A stretch of 39,442 nt of DNA from Porphyromonas levii DSM 23370 (GTDB lineage: Bacteria > Bacteroidota > Bacteroidia > Bacteroidales > Porphyromonadaceae): contig NZ_KB904237.1 of the NCBI RefSeq assembly GCF_000379925.1, forward strand, positions 1-39,442. Direction: 5' to 3'. Position 1 is the stretch's first letter. Every line of letters begins with the position of its first letter. The notes under the pieces are model-generated. The model worked only from the letters and a program-made list of their open reading frames with translations. It searched no databases and was not told the DNA's origin. Position numbers and translations under genes: made by a program. Shown one piece after another: positions 1 to 8,000 of the stretch.

Positions 1-135
1 AAAAAAGACAAAGACCAATCTCCAAAACAGCCAAACACCTCCCAAAATACAGCAAAGAGCACCCCAAAGTACCCCCAAATACTACCCCCAACAGCGCCGA
101 TCTATACTTTGCGGAATCTAGGCCCTATATCAGTG

Positions 136-203
136 AAATTTATTCCTAGGAATAAATTTATTTATCTGTACAAATAAATTTATTTATCTCTAGGAATAAA
201 TTT
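136..203. repeat. 68-bp AT-rich near-palindromic repeat, copy 1
   Basis: A 68-bp element beginning and ending AAATTTATTCC...AATAAATTT with CCTAGG near one end, TGTACA in the middle and CTAGG near the other end. The whole unit is a near-palindrome made of smaller palindromes. Near-identical copies lie at 9566-9633 (opposite orientation) and 22108-22175 (same orientation). The identity extends a few bases outside (CCCTATATCAnTG on the left; a TTGCTC...GCC-like sequence on the right). No protein is encoded. It could be a cruciform-forming or protein-binding repeat, or a very small non-autonomous mobile element. The rest of 1-400 holds nothing I can support. Confidence 0.85.
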
Positions 204-417
204 GCTTGCTCGCGCTAGCCGTGGATGCGGCGCAGGCGAGGGCTTTTGGATACTCTAGGGAGGGGAAGGTGGCGATTTCATTTTGGGGGTTAGGGTACAG
301 GGTATTTCGTGAGGGGCGATTGGTTGGTTATGTCGGGCGATATGTCTATTTTTGTGGGAGCGTGGAGGGCTTTAACTTAAAATGTTACAGGGTACTATGA
401 AAAAACCAGTCGGAATA

Positions 418-449
418 TTTGGCTATTTGAGAAATACTTTATAGATTTG
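418..449 (+). promoter_or_regulatory. Bacteroidetes-type promoter of mazG
   Basis: TTTG at 418-421, a 20-nt spacer, then TAGATTTG at 442-449: an exact match to the Bacteroidetes primary-sigma consensus (TTTG, 19-21 nt, TAnnTTTG). Transcription should start around 454-456. The leader then begins with a small inverted repeat, GTACTA (454-459) / TAGTAC (466-471), before the mazG ATG at 495. It probably serves mazG and possibly the exporter genes behind it. Confidence 0.75.
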
Positions 450-494
450 TGGTGTACTATCACAGTAGTACATAAATTGAGTGAATAAATTAAT

Positions 495-1295
495 ATGAGT
501 GCATACAAGAAGAGTACGAGGGAGGAGAAGCTAGAGGCGCTGGGTCACCTACTGGATGTGCTGGATCGCCTGAGGGTAGAGTGTCCTTGGGATGCTAAGC
601 AGACCAATCTATCTCTTCGTCCCAATACAATAGAGGAGGTATTTGAGCTTTCGGAGGCTTTGCTCCATGAAGACGACCGTGAGATCTCCAAGGAGCTTGG
701 CGATGTACTACTTCATGTGCTATTTTATGCCAAGATAGGCGAAGAAAAGGAGGCGTTTGATATCGCAAGTGTAGCGCATGGCGAAGCCGAGAAGCTCATT
801 TACCGCCACCCTCATATCTACGGAAGCGTTCAGGTGAATGACGCCCACGATGTGGAGCAAAACTGGGAGCAGATCAAGCTCAAAGAGAAGGGGGGCAATA
901 AGACGGTGCTCTCCGGTGTGCCCAGCGGTTTGCCTTCTATGATAAAGGCGTACAGAGTGCAGGAGAAAGCCGCCAATGTGGGTTTCGACTGGGAGCAGCG
1001 CTCTGATGTGTGGGACAAGGTAGAGGAAGAGCTTCGGGAGCTTCAACAAGAGATCGAGGGTGACGGCACTCAGGCACATAAGGAGGGCGAGCTAGGCGAT
1101 TTCCTCTTCAGTCTCATTAATATGGGTCGCCTCTACGGAGTGGATCCCGATACCAGTCTGGAGCGTACCAATCAGAAGTTTATCCGTCGCTTTGGCTATA
1201 TCGAAGAGCGCGCCAAAGCCGCTGGCAAGTCACTCAAGGAGATGACGCTAGGCGAGATGGATGCCCTATGGAACGAAGCCAAGAGGAGTGAATAA
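495..1295 (+). CDS. mazG: Nucleoside triphosphate pyrophosphohydrolase MazG
   Basis: All-alpha NTP pyrophosphatase that hydrolyses (d)NTPs to NMP and PPi, a cytosolic house-cleaning enzyme. The 266 aa contain the usual two MazG repeats. The first has ECPWDAKQT followed by the metal-binding EE...E and KELGDVLLHV helices (about 28-95). The second, about 150-245, has AYRVQEKAANVGFDW, VEEELRELQQE and GELGDFLFSLIN. Length fits full-size two-domain MazG. The ATG at 495 follows a consensus promoter by about 45 nt. It lies 23 bp upstream of the exporter ATPase and may be co-transcribed with it. Identification is secure from the motifs. Confidence 0.95.
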   Translation: MSAYKKSTREEKLEALGHLLDVLDRLRVECPWDAKQTNLSLRPNTIEEVFELSEALLHEDDREISKELGDVLLHVLFYAKIGEEKEAFDIASVAHGEAEKLIYRHPHIYGSVQVNDAHDVEQNWEQIKLKEKGGNKTVLSGVPSGLPSMIKAYRVQEKAANVGFDWEQRSDVWDKVEEELRELQQEIEGDGTQAHKEGELGDFLFSLINMGRLYGVDPDTSLERTNQKFIRRFGYIEERAKAAGKSLKEMTLGEMDALWNEAKRSE

Positions 1296-1318
1296 TATAG
1301 ATACATTTAATAGATACA

Positions 1319-2008
1319 ATGAATCAGCAGCGTAAGGCAATAATCGAAGTAAAAGCGCTTCATAAGACCTATCCAGGTGCTCAGCCCCTCCACGTGCTCA
1401 AAGGGGTGGATATGACGGTGTACGAAGGGGAGATGGTAGCCCTCATGGGGGCGAGCGGTAGCGGTAAGTCTACGCTTCTCAATATCCTAGGTATCCTCGA
1501 TGATTACGACGAAGGGGAATATATTCTCGATGGCGACCTGATCCAGGAGCTGGACGAAAACTCTGCTGCCGAGATGAGAGGCAAGAAGATAGGCTTTGTA
1601 TTTCAGAGCTTTAACCTGATTCCTTTCAAGACGGCGCTAGAGAATGTGGCACTGCCGCTCTACTACCAAGGGGTATCGCAGAAGGAGCGTAATGCGCTTG
1701 CTGAGCAGTACCTCGATAGTGTAGGTCTATTGCCTTGGGCGCACCACCTGCCCAATGAGCTTTCGGGCGGTCAGAAACAGCGTGTCTCCATGGCGCGAGC
1801 ACTCATCACCAAGCCGTCTATCCTACTTGCCGATGAGCCGACAGGTGCTCTCGATAGCAAGACGACGATAGAGGTGATGGAGCTACTCAAGCAGATCAAT
1901 AGGGAACAAGGTCTCACCATGCTTATCGTGACCCACGAGCCCGGGGTGGCAGAGCAGTGCCAGCGTACGATTCATATCAAGGACGGACTAATAGTGGGGG
2001 AGGAGTGA
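1319..2008 (+). CDS. ABC exporter ATP-binding protein, MacB/LolD type
   Basis: Cytoplasmic ATPase of a type VII (FtsX/MacB-like) ABC system, 229 aa. Walker A GASGSGKS is at 44-51, Q-loop FVFQSFN around 93-99, signature LSGGQ at 148-152, Walker B ILLADEP at 168-174, and the switch His is in VTHEP near the C-terminus. The short inter-motif lengths are those of the LolD/MacB ATPase class. Its TGA overlaps the ATG of the following permease (ATGA), so translation is probably coupled. With two permeases, an adaptor and a TolC-like protein downstream, a tripartite efflux role is likely; the substrate cannot be read from the sequence. Confidence 0.93.
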   Translation: MNQQRKAIIEVKALHKTYPGAQPLHVLKGVDMTVYEGEMVALMGASGSGKSTLLNILGILDDYDEGEYILDGDLIQELDENSAAEMRGKKIGFVFQSFNLIPFKTALENVALPLYYQGVSQKERNALAEQYLDSVGLLPWAHHLPNELSGGQKQRVSMARALITKPSILLADEPTGALDSKTTIEVMELLKQINREQGLTMLIVTHEPGVAEQCQRTIHIKDGLIVGEE

Positions 2009-3297
2009 TGAATGCGTATTTCCAAGAGCTAGCCAATTCGCTACAGAATAACAAGCTCCGCACCTTTCTTACCGGCTTCTCCATAGCGTGGGGTATCATC
2101 ATCCTCGTAGTGATGCTCGGCGCAGGGAAAGGAGTGGAGAATGGTATTCGTGGTATGGTGGAGTCGAGTGGTGCCAATCAGATAAAAGTGACCATGAACC
2201 TCTACTTTACCGAAAAGCCTTATGCTGGATATCAGGCCAATCGTCAGCCTTTCCTAAAGCCTGAACAGCTCGACTATCTGCGGGGGGTCTACAGTGATAG
2301 GGTGGATCTGATAGAGCCTTCGTTAAGCAACTTCAAAGAGGTGAGTACTACCTTCGGGAGCCTAACGATGCAGGTCAATACTACGAGCTGGGCGGAGCAG
2401 AACTTCAATAAGCTAGAGCTTCAGCAGGGGCGCTTCTTTAGTCGCCAGGAGCACGAAGATGGAGCTAGAGTAGCGATCATCACCGATGGGCATATCTCTT
2501 CGCTCTTCGAGGCAGGCGAAGACCCCATAGGGAAGATAATTACGATGATGGGCGCTACCTTTAGGGTGGTAGGGGTGGTCAAAGCGGCAGTACCTTTCTA
2601 TGGGTCGGTTTATATCCCACTCAATACCTACGCTTGGCTTTATCCCAATCAAATGGTGCAGATGACTTCTTTCTCTATCTATCCCAAGGTGGGGCAAGCA
2701 AGCCGAGTGCAGCAGCTCACCGATGAGATGAAGCAGACGGTGATGCAGCTTGCGAAGGTAGACCCTACAGATGCTTTCGCAGTGGATATGCAAAACTCTG
2801 CCGACCAAGCCAAGACTATGGACATGATCTTCCTCAGTCTCCAAATCCTTCTCTGGGTGATGGGTGTAGGTAGCCTCAGTATCGGTACTATAGGTGTCTC
2901 CAATATCATGCACGTGACCGTGCAAGAGCGTATGAGAGAGATAGGTATTCGTAAGGCTATCGGTGCCAAGCCCAAGGATATTATGCAACTGGTATTGGGC
3001 GAGAGTCTACTCCTCTCTATCGTAGCAGGTTTTGTGGGATTGGTAGTTGGTGTTGTAATTATCAATGTTCTAGACTATCTGGCTGCGGTCAATCATTGGG
3101 GACAACAGTCTATCCCCGTGGGAAGCTCGCCCGATAATGTGATGATCCTTAATCTATTTGAGCACCCTGAGGTCAATCTAGGCGTTGCCTTTGGCGCACT
3201 TATCGTGCTGGTGGTGGCAGGGTTATTGGCAGGCTATGGTCCGGCTAAGAAGGCGATAAAGATACCTGCAGTAGTGGCAATGCGAGATACTAAGTAG
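2008..3297 (+). CDS. ABC exporter permease, FtsX/MacB family (first)
   Basis: Inner-membrane permease, 429 aa. The ATG at 2008 is preferred over upstream in-frame codons because it overlaps the ATPase stop and is preceded by a GGGGGAGG-like ribosome site. Architecture is MacB-like: one N-terminal membrane segment (about 20-42, IAWGIIILVVMLGAGKG), a large periplasmic domain (about 45-270), then three C-terminal helices (about 280-310, 335-370 and near 395-420). The typical cytoplasmic motif MREIGIRKAIGAKPKDI lies between the second and third helices. With the next gene it probably forms a heterodimer served by the single ATPase. Confidence 0.9.
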   Translation: MNAYFQELANSLQNNKLRTFLTGFSIAWGIIILVVMLGAGKGVENGIRGMVESSGANQIKVTMNLYFTEKPYAGYQANRQPFLKPEQLDYLRGVYSDRVDLIEPSLSNFKEVSTTFGSLTMQVNTTSWAEQNFNKLELQQGRFFSRQEHEDGARVAIITDGHISSLFEAGEDPIGKIITMMGATFRVVGVVKAAVPFYGSVYIPLNTYAWLYPNQMVQMTSFSIYPKVGQASRVQQLTDEMKQTVMQLAKVDPTDAFAVDMQNSADQAKTMDMIFLSLQILLWVMGVGSLSIGTIGVSNIMHVTVQERMREIGIRKAIGAKPKDIMQLVLGESLLLSIVAGFVGLVVGVVIINVLDYLAAVNHWGQQSIPVGSSPDNVMILNLFEHPEVNLGVAFGALIVLVVAGLLAGYGPAKKAIKIPAVVAMRDTK

Positions 3298-3310
3298 TAA
3301 GAGAGAGATC

Positions 3311-4573
3311 ATGAGATTCGGAAAAGAACAGTGGCAGGAGCTGTGGTACACACTCAAGAGTAATAAGCGGAGGAGCATCGTTACCTCCTTAGGGGTCTTC
3401 GCGGGGATGTTTTTCCTCACGGTGCTCACGAGCTTGGGCAATGGACTAGGCAATGCAACCGCAGAGCAGCTAAAGGCTATCTCCAGCAATAGTGTTTTCT
3501 TCCTGCCCGGGCGTACCACTATGCCGTATCAGGGCTACAAAGCGAATAGGAAGATTACCCTTACCTACCAAGATTATCTGGCAATAGACGCACGCGCTAA
3601 GCTCCTGAAGTCTATCTCTTGCTATACCTCTATGGGTGAGTGGGGAAATACTCAGGTGGTTGCCAATGGTCGTAGCCGCCAGACTACAGTGGTGGGACTT
3701 AATCCCAACTACTATACGTCGATAGAGGAGCATATCGCTATCTATGGGCGCCCTATGCAGCGCCAAGAGATGGAGCAAGGGGCAATGGTGTGCACAGTAG
3801 GAGAATATCTGGCGGAGAAGTTTTACCCCGATAGTCCTGCCGATATGGTGGGCACTATCGTTACCCTCAATGGCGTCGCCTATAAGGTGGTAGGCGTGGT
3901 GAAGCAGTATAGCGATAACTTCTCCTTCGGCTTCAATGCTCGGTATTGTGTCGAGGTGCCACTGAGCAATGTAATTGGTACCGATGTCAATAAGGAAGTT
4001 TATCTTGCAGGCAATATGCTCGACGGTGTCACCGCCAAGGAAGCAGGGAAGGAGGTTTATCAGATTATCGCTCGGCGACAAAACCTTAATCCCCAGGACG
4101 AGCAGTCTATCATCCCTATGGGTATGGAGCTCTTCAATAAGATATTCGGGATGATCAGCAAGGGTATCAATCTCTTGATATGGATCGTAGGTATGGGTAC
4201 CCTTATCACTGGCGTCATCAGTGTGAGCAATATCCTTCTGGTCACCGTGCGAGAGCGACAGAGAGAGATAGGTGTGCGTAGAGCTATAGGTGCTAAGCCA
4301 CAGGACATCCGTTCGCAGTTTATGGCAGAGGCGCTATTGATCATCTTGATAGCTGGGTCGGTGGGTATCTTTTTGGGGATGCTGGTATCGCTCCTCTTCG
4401 GTACGATTACAGAGTCTACTAAGATAGGGCAATTTGTGTTGCGCCCTTATCCCGATGTACAGACACTCACGATCTCTGTAATCATTATGATCGTTGCCGG
4501 AGTGCTGGCTGGGCTTTTGCCGGTGTACAAGGCGCTAGAGATAAAAGCAATAGATGCGATAAGGGACGAATAA
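3311..4573 (+). CDS. ABC exporter permease, FtsX/MacB family (second)
   Basis: Second MacB-like permease, 420 aa, starting 13 bp after the first. It has an N-terminal membrane helix following RRSIVTSLGVFAGMFFLTVL, a periplasmic core domain, and three C-terminal helices with the family motif RQREIGVRRAIGAKPQDIR at about 315-333. It is clearly paralogous to the preceding permease (shared GYxANR segment, V..NI..VTV.ER.REIG motif). This supports tandem duplication and a heterodimeric channel-less exporter that drives a periplasmic substrate outward through adaptor and TolC. Confidence 0.9.
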   Translation: MRFGKEQWQELWYTLKSNKRRSIVTSLGVFAGMFFLTVLTSLGNGLGNATAEQLKAISSNSVFFLPGRTTMPYQGYKANRKITLTYQDYLAIDARAKLLKSISCYTSMGEWGNTQVVANGRSRQTTVVGLNPNYYTSIEEHIAIYGRPMQRQEMEQGAMVCTVGEYLAEKFYPDSPADMVGTIVTLNGVAYKVVGVVKQYSDNFSFGFNARYCVEVPLSNVIGTDVNKEVYLAGNMLDGVTAKEAGKEVYQIIARRQNLNPQDEQSIIPMGMELFNKIFGMISKGINLLIWIVGMGTLITGVISVSNILLVTVRERQREIGVRRAIGAKPQDIRSQFMAEALLIILIAGSVGIFLGMLVSLLFGTITESTKIGQFVLRPYPDVQTLTISVIIMIVAGVLAGLLPVYKALEIKAIDAIRDE

Positions 4574-4601
4574 AAGTTAACATAGAATCATATATAGTAT
4601 T

Positions 4602-5726
4602 ATGGCAAAAGAGAAGAAAGGCAAGAAGATAGGCAAGTGGATCCTATGGGGGCTCCTTGCGGTGGTGGCAATTGTGGTGATTGCCCAAGTAGTGAGCAAG
4701 GGGCGGGACAAGGGCAATGCCTACGAACTGGTAAGCCCTGTGGCTACCGACTCGGTGGTGATGAGTACCGTGCTTACCGGCGCTATCGAGGCGCGCGATG
4801 AAGTCAAGGTGAAGCCGGAGATGAATGGTATCATCTCGGAGCTCCTTCACCTCCCTGGCGACTATGTGAATGCCGGCGACCTAGTGGCAAGGCTCAGCAT
4901 TGTCCCCGATGTATCTACCATTCAGAATGCGGCATCTCGTGTAGAGAGCGCACGTGTTCGACTGAAGCAATCTCAGGAGGTATTTGAGCGCGACAAGGTG
5001 CTATTTGAGCAGGAGATTCTGCCTCGTGAGCAATACGAGACCAGCGAGGCGAACCTCAAGAATGCCGAGATCGAACTCAATATAGCCGAGGAGAGCCTAC
5101 AGCTGGTCTCTACGGGTAGTAGTTCGCGTACGGCACAGAAAAATAATACTCTAGTACGTGCTACCGTAAGCGGTACTATCCTAGAGCAGCCGGTAAAGGT
5201 GGGTAATACGGTGATTCAGGCGAACTCCTTCAATGAGGGTACTACTATAGTCTCTATCGCCGACCTCAACGACCTCCTCTTCGTGGGTAATGTGAACGAA
5301 AGCGAGGTGAATAAGGTGCGCCCAGGGGCTGAGGTATTGATCCATGTAGGGGCACTGAAAGGGCGTACTTTCCACGCCACTATTGAGTATGTATCTCCTA
5401 AGGGTGTGGATAAGAGCGGTACCATCCTCTTCGAGGTAAAAGCAGCGCTCGCCAATGACAATCTCGATGGTATCAAGGCTGGCTTCAGTGCCAATGCCGA
5501 GGTGGTACTACAGAAGGCTTCGGGTGTGATGACGATTCCTGAGAGTGCGGTCACCTATCGTGGCGATAAGGCGTATGTGTATGTCTCCCAGGGTGGAGGT
5601 AATACCGAACAAGACTTCACGGAGCAGGAGGTAACCCTAGGTATCTCCGATGGTCTCAAGGTGGAGGTCAAGAGCGGTCTCAAAGGTACGGAGCAGCTTC
5701 GTGGTAATCGTTTAGGTGTCAATTAA
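4602..5726 (+). CDS. Periplasmic adaptor (membrane fusion protein), MacA-like
   Basis: Adaptor linking the inner-membrane permeases to the outer-membrane channel, 374 aa. A lysine-rich N-terminus (MAKEKKGKKIGK) and one membrane segment (about 13-32) anchor it. Next come a lipoyl-like half (VKVKPEMNGIISELLHLPGDYVNAGDLVARL), a coiled-coil hairpin (about 105-165), the returning lipoyl half (VRATVSGTILEQPVKVGNTV) and beta-barrel/proximal domains. Order and length match the MacA/HlyD group. It lies 28 bp after the second permease and 3 bp before the TolC-like gene, so all are likely one transcript. Confidence 0.92.
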   Translation: MAKEKKGKKIGKWILWGLLAVVAIVVIAQVVSKGRDKGNAYELVSPVATDSVVMSTVLTGAIEARDEVKVKPEMNGIISELLHLPGDYVNAGDLVARLSIVPDVSTIQNAASRVESARVRLKQSQEVFERDKVLFEQEILPREQYETSEANLKNAEIELNIAEESLQLVSTGSSSRTAQKNNTLVRATVSGTILEQPVKVGNTVIQANSFNEGTTIVSIADLNDLLFVGNVNESEVNKVRPGAEVLIHVGALKGRTFHATIEYVSPKGVDKSGTILFEVKAALANDNLDGIKAGFSANAEVVLQKASGVMTIPESAVTYRGDKAYVYVSQGGGNTEQDFTEQEVTLGISDGLKVEVKSGLKGTEQLRGNRLGVN

Positions 5727-5729
5727 GAG

Positions 5730-7088
5730 ATGAAAAAGATATTCCTTTGGATCGCCCTATCGATCGTAGCCATTAGTGCATCGGCACAGCAGAAGCTATC
5801 ACTGATACAGATGAATCTCGCTGAGTGTATTGCCTACGCTCAGGAGAATAGCCCGCTACTCCTCCCGCTCCCTGCCCAGCTGGAGATGCTCCAGATAGAC
5901 TACCAAGCAGCTCGTTCCGCTTTCTTGCCAAGCCTCAATGCTCAGATAGGGCAGAACTTCTCTTTCGGTCGTTCCCAAGGGCGTGACTTCGTCTATACCA
6001 ATACTTCAAGTGCCAATACCTCCTTTTCGCTAGGCGTAGATGTGCCTATATTCAATGGCGGTCAGCGGTGGTACCAGCTCAAAAAGAGCGATGCCGCACG
6101 CGCCACAGGTGACTATATAGTGCGAGATGTGGAGGATAATATCGCCCTCACGGTAACCCAGAGCTATATCCAGCTGATGCTGGCGAAGCAATTGGCGGCT
6201 ACAGCTGTGGAGAACCTTGCACTCACGCAGAAGCATCTGGATGAGATTAAGAAGCAAGTGGAGGTAGGGCGCGCCGCTGCGGCTCAGCAGATAGATATTG
6301 AGAGTCAGTTGGGTAGAGACCAATTGGCGGTAACAGAGACGGCTGCCGATGTGGTGCGCGCTACTCGTATCTTGCTACTCGATATGGGCTTTGACCTCAA
6401 TAAGATGTCGGAGAACGAGATAGACTTCGTGGAGCTAACACCCGAGGAGGTGATTGCCAAACTAGAGCAGACAACGCCAAGGCAGGTGGACGCAGCTTGG
6501 GTACTACCAGCTACAGCTAAGCTCGAGAAGGAGCTGGAGCTCTCGGACTACGATGTGAAGATAGCAAAGAGCGCTCTATGGCCTTCGCTATCGCTTAGCG
6601 GTGGCTACTCCAATGGCTATTATTATACCTTTGGAGAGAAAAATAAGATGCTCAACCAGCCTTTCCAAAATCAGCTGAAGGATAATGGGCGCTATTTCGT
6701 AGGGCTTTCGCTCAGTATCCCTATTTATAATAGGGGACAGGTGCGCCGTCAGATACGTGTAGCCGAACTACAGCAAGCCAATTTGAGGAGTCAGCTGGTA
6801 CAGAAGCGTATCAACGATGACCGCAATGTGTTGCTGGCGCGCACGGATCTGGAGAAGGCGGACGAACAGTACCGTGTGGCTCGTGAGAGCCTTGCCCTCT
6901 CTACCCGTGCCCTAGAGGTGGCAGATACTCAGTACACAGCAGGTCGCATTGGTACCTACGAGTGGGAGCAGTCTAAGAATAGACGCCTCCAAGCGCAAGC
7001 CTCCTACCTGCAGGCGATCTACAACCGCTTGCTCCGTACCATCAACCTCACCTACTTCCACACAGGAGTTATCCGTAGCGATTGGTAA
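5730..7088 (+). CDS. TolC-like outer membrane efflux protein
   Basis: Outer-membrane channel component, 452 aa. A signal peptide (MKKIFLWIALSIVAISASA, cut after ASA) is followed by the two-fold repeated TolC/OEP pattern. Helical stretches run at about 130-215 (LAKQLAATAVENLAL...) and 335-430 (TDLEKADEQYRVARESLALSTRALEVAD), separated by strand segments such as FSFGRSQGRDF and SLSIPIYNRG. The QYTAGRIGTYEWEQSKNRRLQAQ segment is typical of the family. It completes the exporter cassette that begins at 1319. It is followed by inverted repeats that may end the transcript. Confidence 0.93.
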   Translation: MKKIFLWIALSIVAISASAQQKLSLIQMNLAECIAYAQENSPLLLPLPAQLEMLQIDYQAARSAFLPSLNAQIGQNFSFGRSQGRDFVYTNTSSANTSFSLGVDVPIFNGGQRWYQLKKSDAARATGDYIVRDVEDNIALTVTQSYIQLMLAKQLAATAVENLALTQKHLDEIKKQVEVGRAAAAQQIDIESQLGRDQLAVTETAADVVRATRILLLDMGFDLNKMSENEIDFVELTPEEVIAKLEQTTPRQVDAAWVLPATAKLEKELELSDYDVKIAKSALWPSLSLSGGYSNGYYYTFGEKNKMLNQPFQNQLKDNGRYFVGLSLSIPIYNRGQVRRQIRVAELQQANLRSQLVQKRINDDRNVLLARTDLEKADEQYRVARESLALSTRALEVADTQYTAGRIGTYEWEQSKNRRLQAQASYLQAIYNRLLRTINLTYFHTGVIRSDW

Positions 7089-7100
7089 CCTCCAACCTGA

Positions 7101-7243
7101 AAGCCCCCTTGCTCACAGAATGTACAAGCCCCCAAACCCCCTAAACCGAAGGTAGCCCATAGGCAAGGGGGCTTGAACATCAGGTAGGCTAGATGAGCAA
7201 CGGAGAACAGCCCCTTACCTATGGGCTACCTTCGGTTTAGGGG
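7101..7243. repeat. Long imperfect inverted repeat after the tolC-like gene
   Basis: Arms at 7137-7171 and 7211-7243 are nearly perfect reverse complements over about 33 bp; they share TAAACCGAAGGTAGCCCATA and its complement and are flanked by C/G runs. An extra C-rich block at 7101-7110 can also pair with 7165-7174. The structure sits 12 bp after the stop of the exporter operon, so it may act as a transcription end, but there is no convincing T-run. It is more likely part of the repeat cluster that continues to 7358. Confidence 0.7.
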
Positions 7244-7265
7244 CTAAAGAAGAGCGTGGACAAGG

Positions 7266-7358
7266 TGTCCCCCTCCCTCCCCACGCTCTGCGTGGGGAGG
7301 GAGGGGGACATCGTTTTGCGTATCTCCCTGCCCACGGCCTCGGGCTTCGCCCTCAACC
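7266..7358. repeat. GC-rich hairpin repeat with conserved tail, copy 1
   Basis: A perfect 21-bp stem with a 3-nt loop (7266-7310; the arm is C-rich, CCCCCTCCCTCCCC). About 22 bp later comes a 26-bp tail at 7333-7358 reading CACGGCCTCGGGCTTCGCCC then TCAACC. The same combination, with a longer stem but the same C/G-rich base and an identical tail, occurs at 36392-36501, so this is a repeat family and not only a terminator. The tail ends 8 bp from the stop codon that closes the truncated umuC remnant. Confidence 0.75.
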
Positions 7359-7365
7359 GAGGTGA

Positions 7366-7515
7366 CTATAGGTACCTGTATCCTCTCCGATTGGAGCGGG
7401 AGACAACACAGCCATCGTTATTAGAGAGGACAACCACAGGGCGCCCATTGAGCTGGGGGCGGAAGAGGCGCTCACAGCTCACATAGAAGTTGTTACAATC
7501 GATAAGCCCATACAT
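7366..7515 (-). pseudogene. umuC: umuC remnant (N-terminal 42 codons of a Y-family polymerase subunit)
   Basis: Reading leftward from the ATG at 7515, the first 42 residues ([20 protein letters not shown]..., ending GCVVSRSN) match the start of UmuC, including the metal-site D in LIDCNNFY and the [11 protein letters not shown] block. After Asn42 the sequence becomes unrelated (RRGYRYL) and stops at 7366. The usual EAKALGI continuation and the remaining ~380 residues are absent. The break lies about 30 bp from the edge of the GC-hairpin repeat (tail ending at 7358). It is 10 bp from the umuD remnant, as in normal umuDC operons. It cannot make a polymerase. Confidence 0.85.
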
Positions 7516-7524
7516 AGGTCGTTA

Positions 7525-7977
7525 CTATCTATGGCGATTGCGGGGATTGGGCTGGTGGATAACATAAGTGACCACACCCCAGAGCGTGAAGTGGTCTTCG
7601 GGCTCTACCTTCATCTTGGGGTACTTGTCATTGGCAGACACGAGGTATAGCTCGCCCTCTGGGCTCTTTTCTATGTACTTGATATTGAACTCCCCATTGA
7701 TGAAGCAGACCGCTACATCGTTTTGCTTAAACTCCAGCGACCTATCCACGATGATGATATCCCCCTCATATTATATCGGCATCAATCATGGAGTCCCCTA
7801 CCACACGAGCCATAAAAGTGGTATTGGGGTGCTTTATCAGTTCGGCAGTGAGGTCTATCGTCTCTACATTGTAGTCTTCAGCAGGAGAGGGGAAGCCCGC
7901 AAAGAGCCCCTCCTGAAGGCAGGGCACTTCGGAATAAACCCCTCGCGAATAGCATAGAAGTCCAGTGATTTATCCAT
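7525..7977 (-). pseudogene. umuD: umuD pseudogene (LexA/UmuD-type S24 peptidase, two frameshifts)
   Basis: The minus strand encodes a UmuD-like protein in three pieces: MDKSLDFYAIREG from the ATG at 7977; then, after a shift at a run of four G (plus-strand CCCC at 7939-7942), a segment with the cleavage site FAGFPSPAEDY and the catalytic Ser in GDSMIDA; then, after a second shift near 7768-7775 (an extra A on the minus strand), VDRSLEFKQNDVAVCFING with the catalytic Lys in NIKYIEK, ending at 7525. Restoring one G and removing one A gives an unbroken protein. With umuC truncated, real decay is likelier than two sequencing errors, but the latter remains possible. An upstream ATG at 7989 is an alternative start. 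Confidence 0.8.
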
Positions 7978-8000
7978 CTGTTTTGCCATTGCTCTAGAGC

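Noticed and set aside
206-400. A 64-codon open frame on the plus strand before mazG
   Set aside because: It starts inside the flank of the 68-bp repeat, has no recognisable protein pattern and lies upstream of a consensus promoter; probably chance.
7256-7486. Open frame of 76 codons across the GC hairpin
   Set aside because: It is a reading of the repeat and of the antisense of the umuC remnant ([11 protein letters not shown] is opposite umuC codons).
7568-7957. Plus-strand open frame of 129 codons
   Set aside because: The minus strand carries clear UmuD motifs in the same place, so this is antisense shadow.
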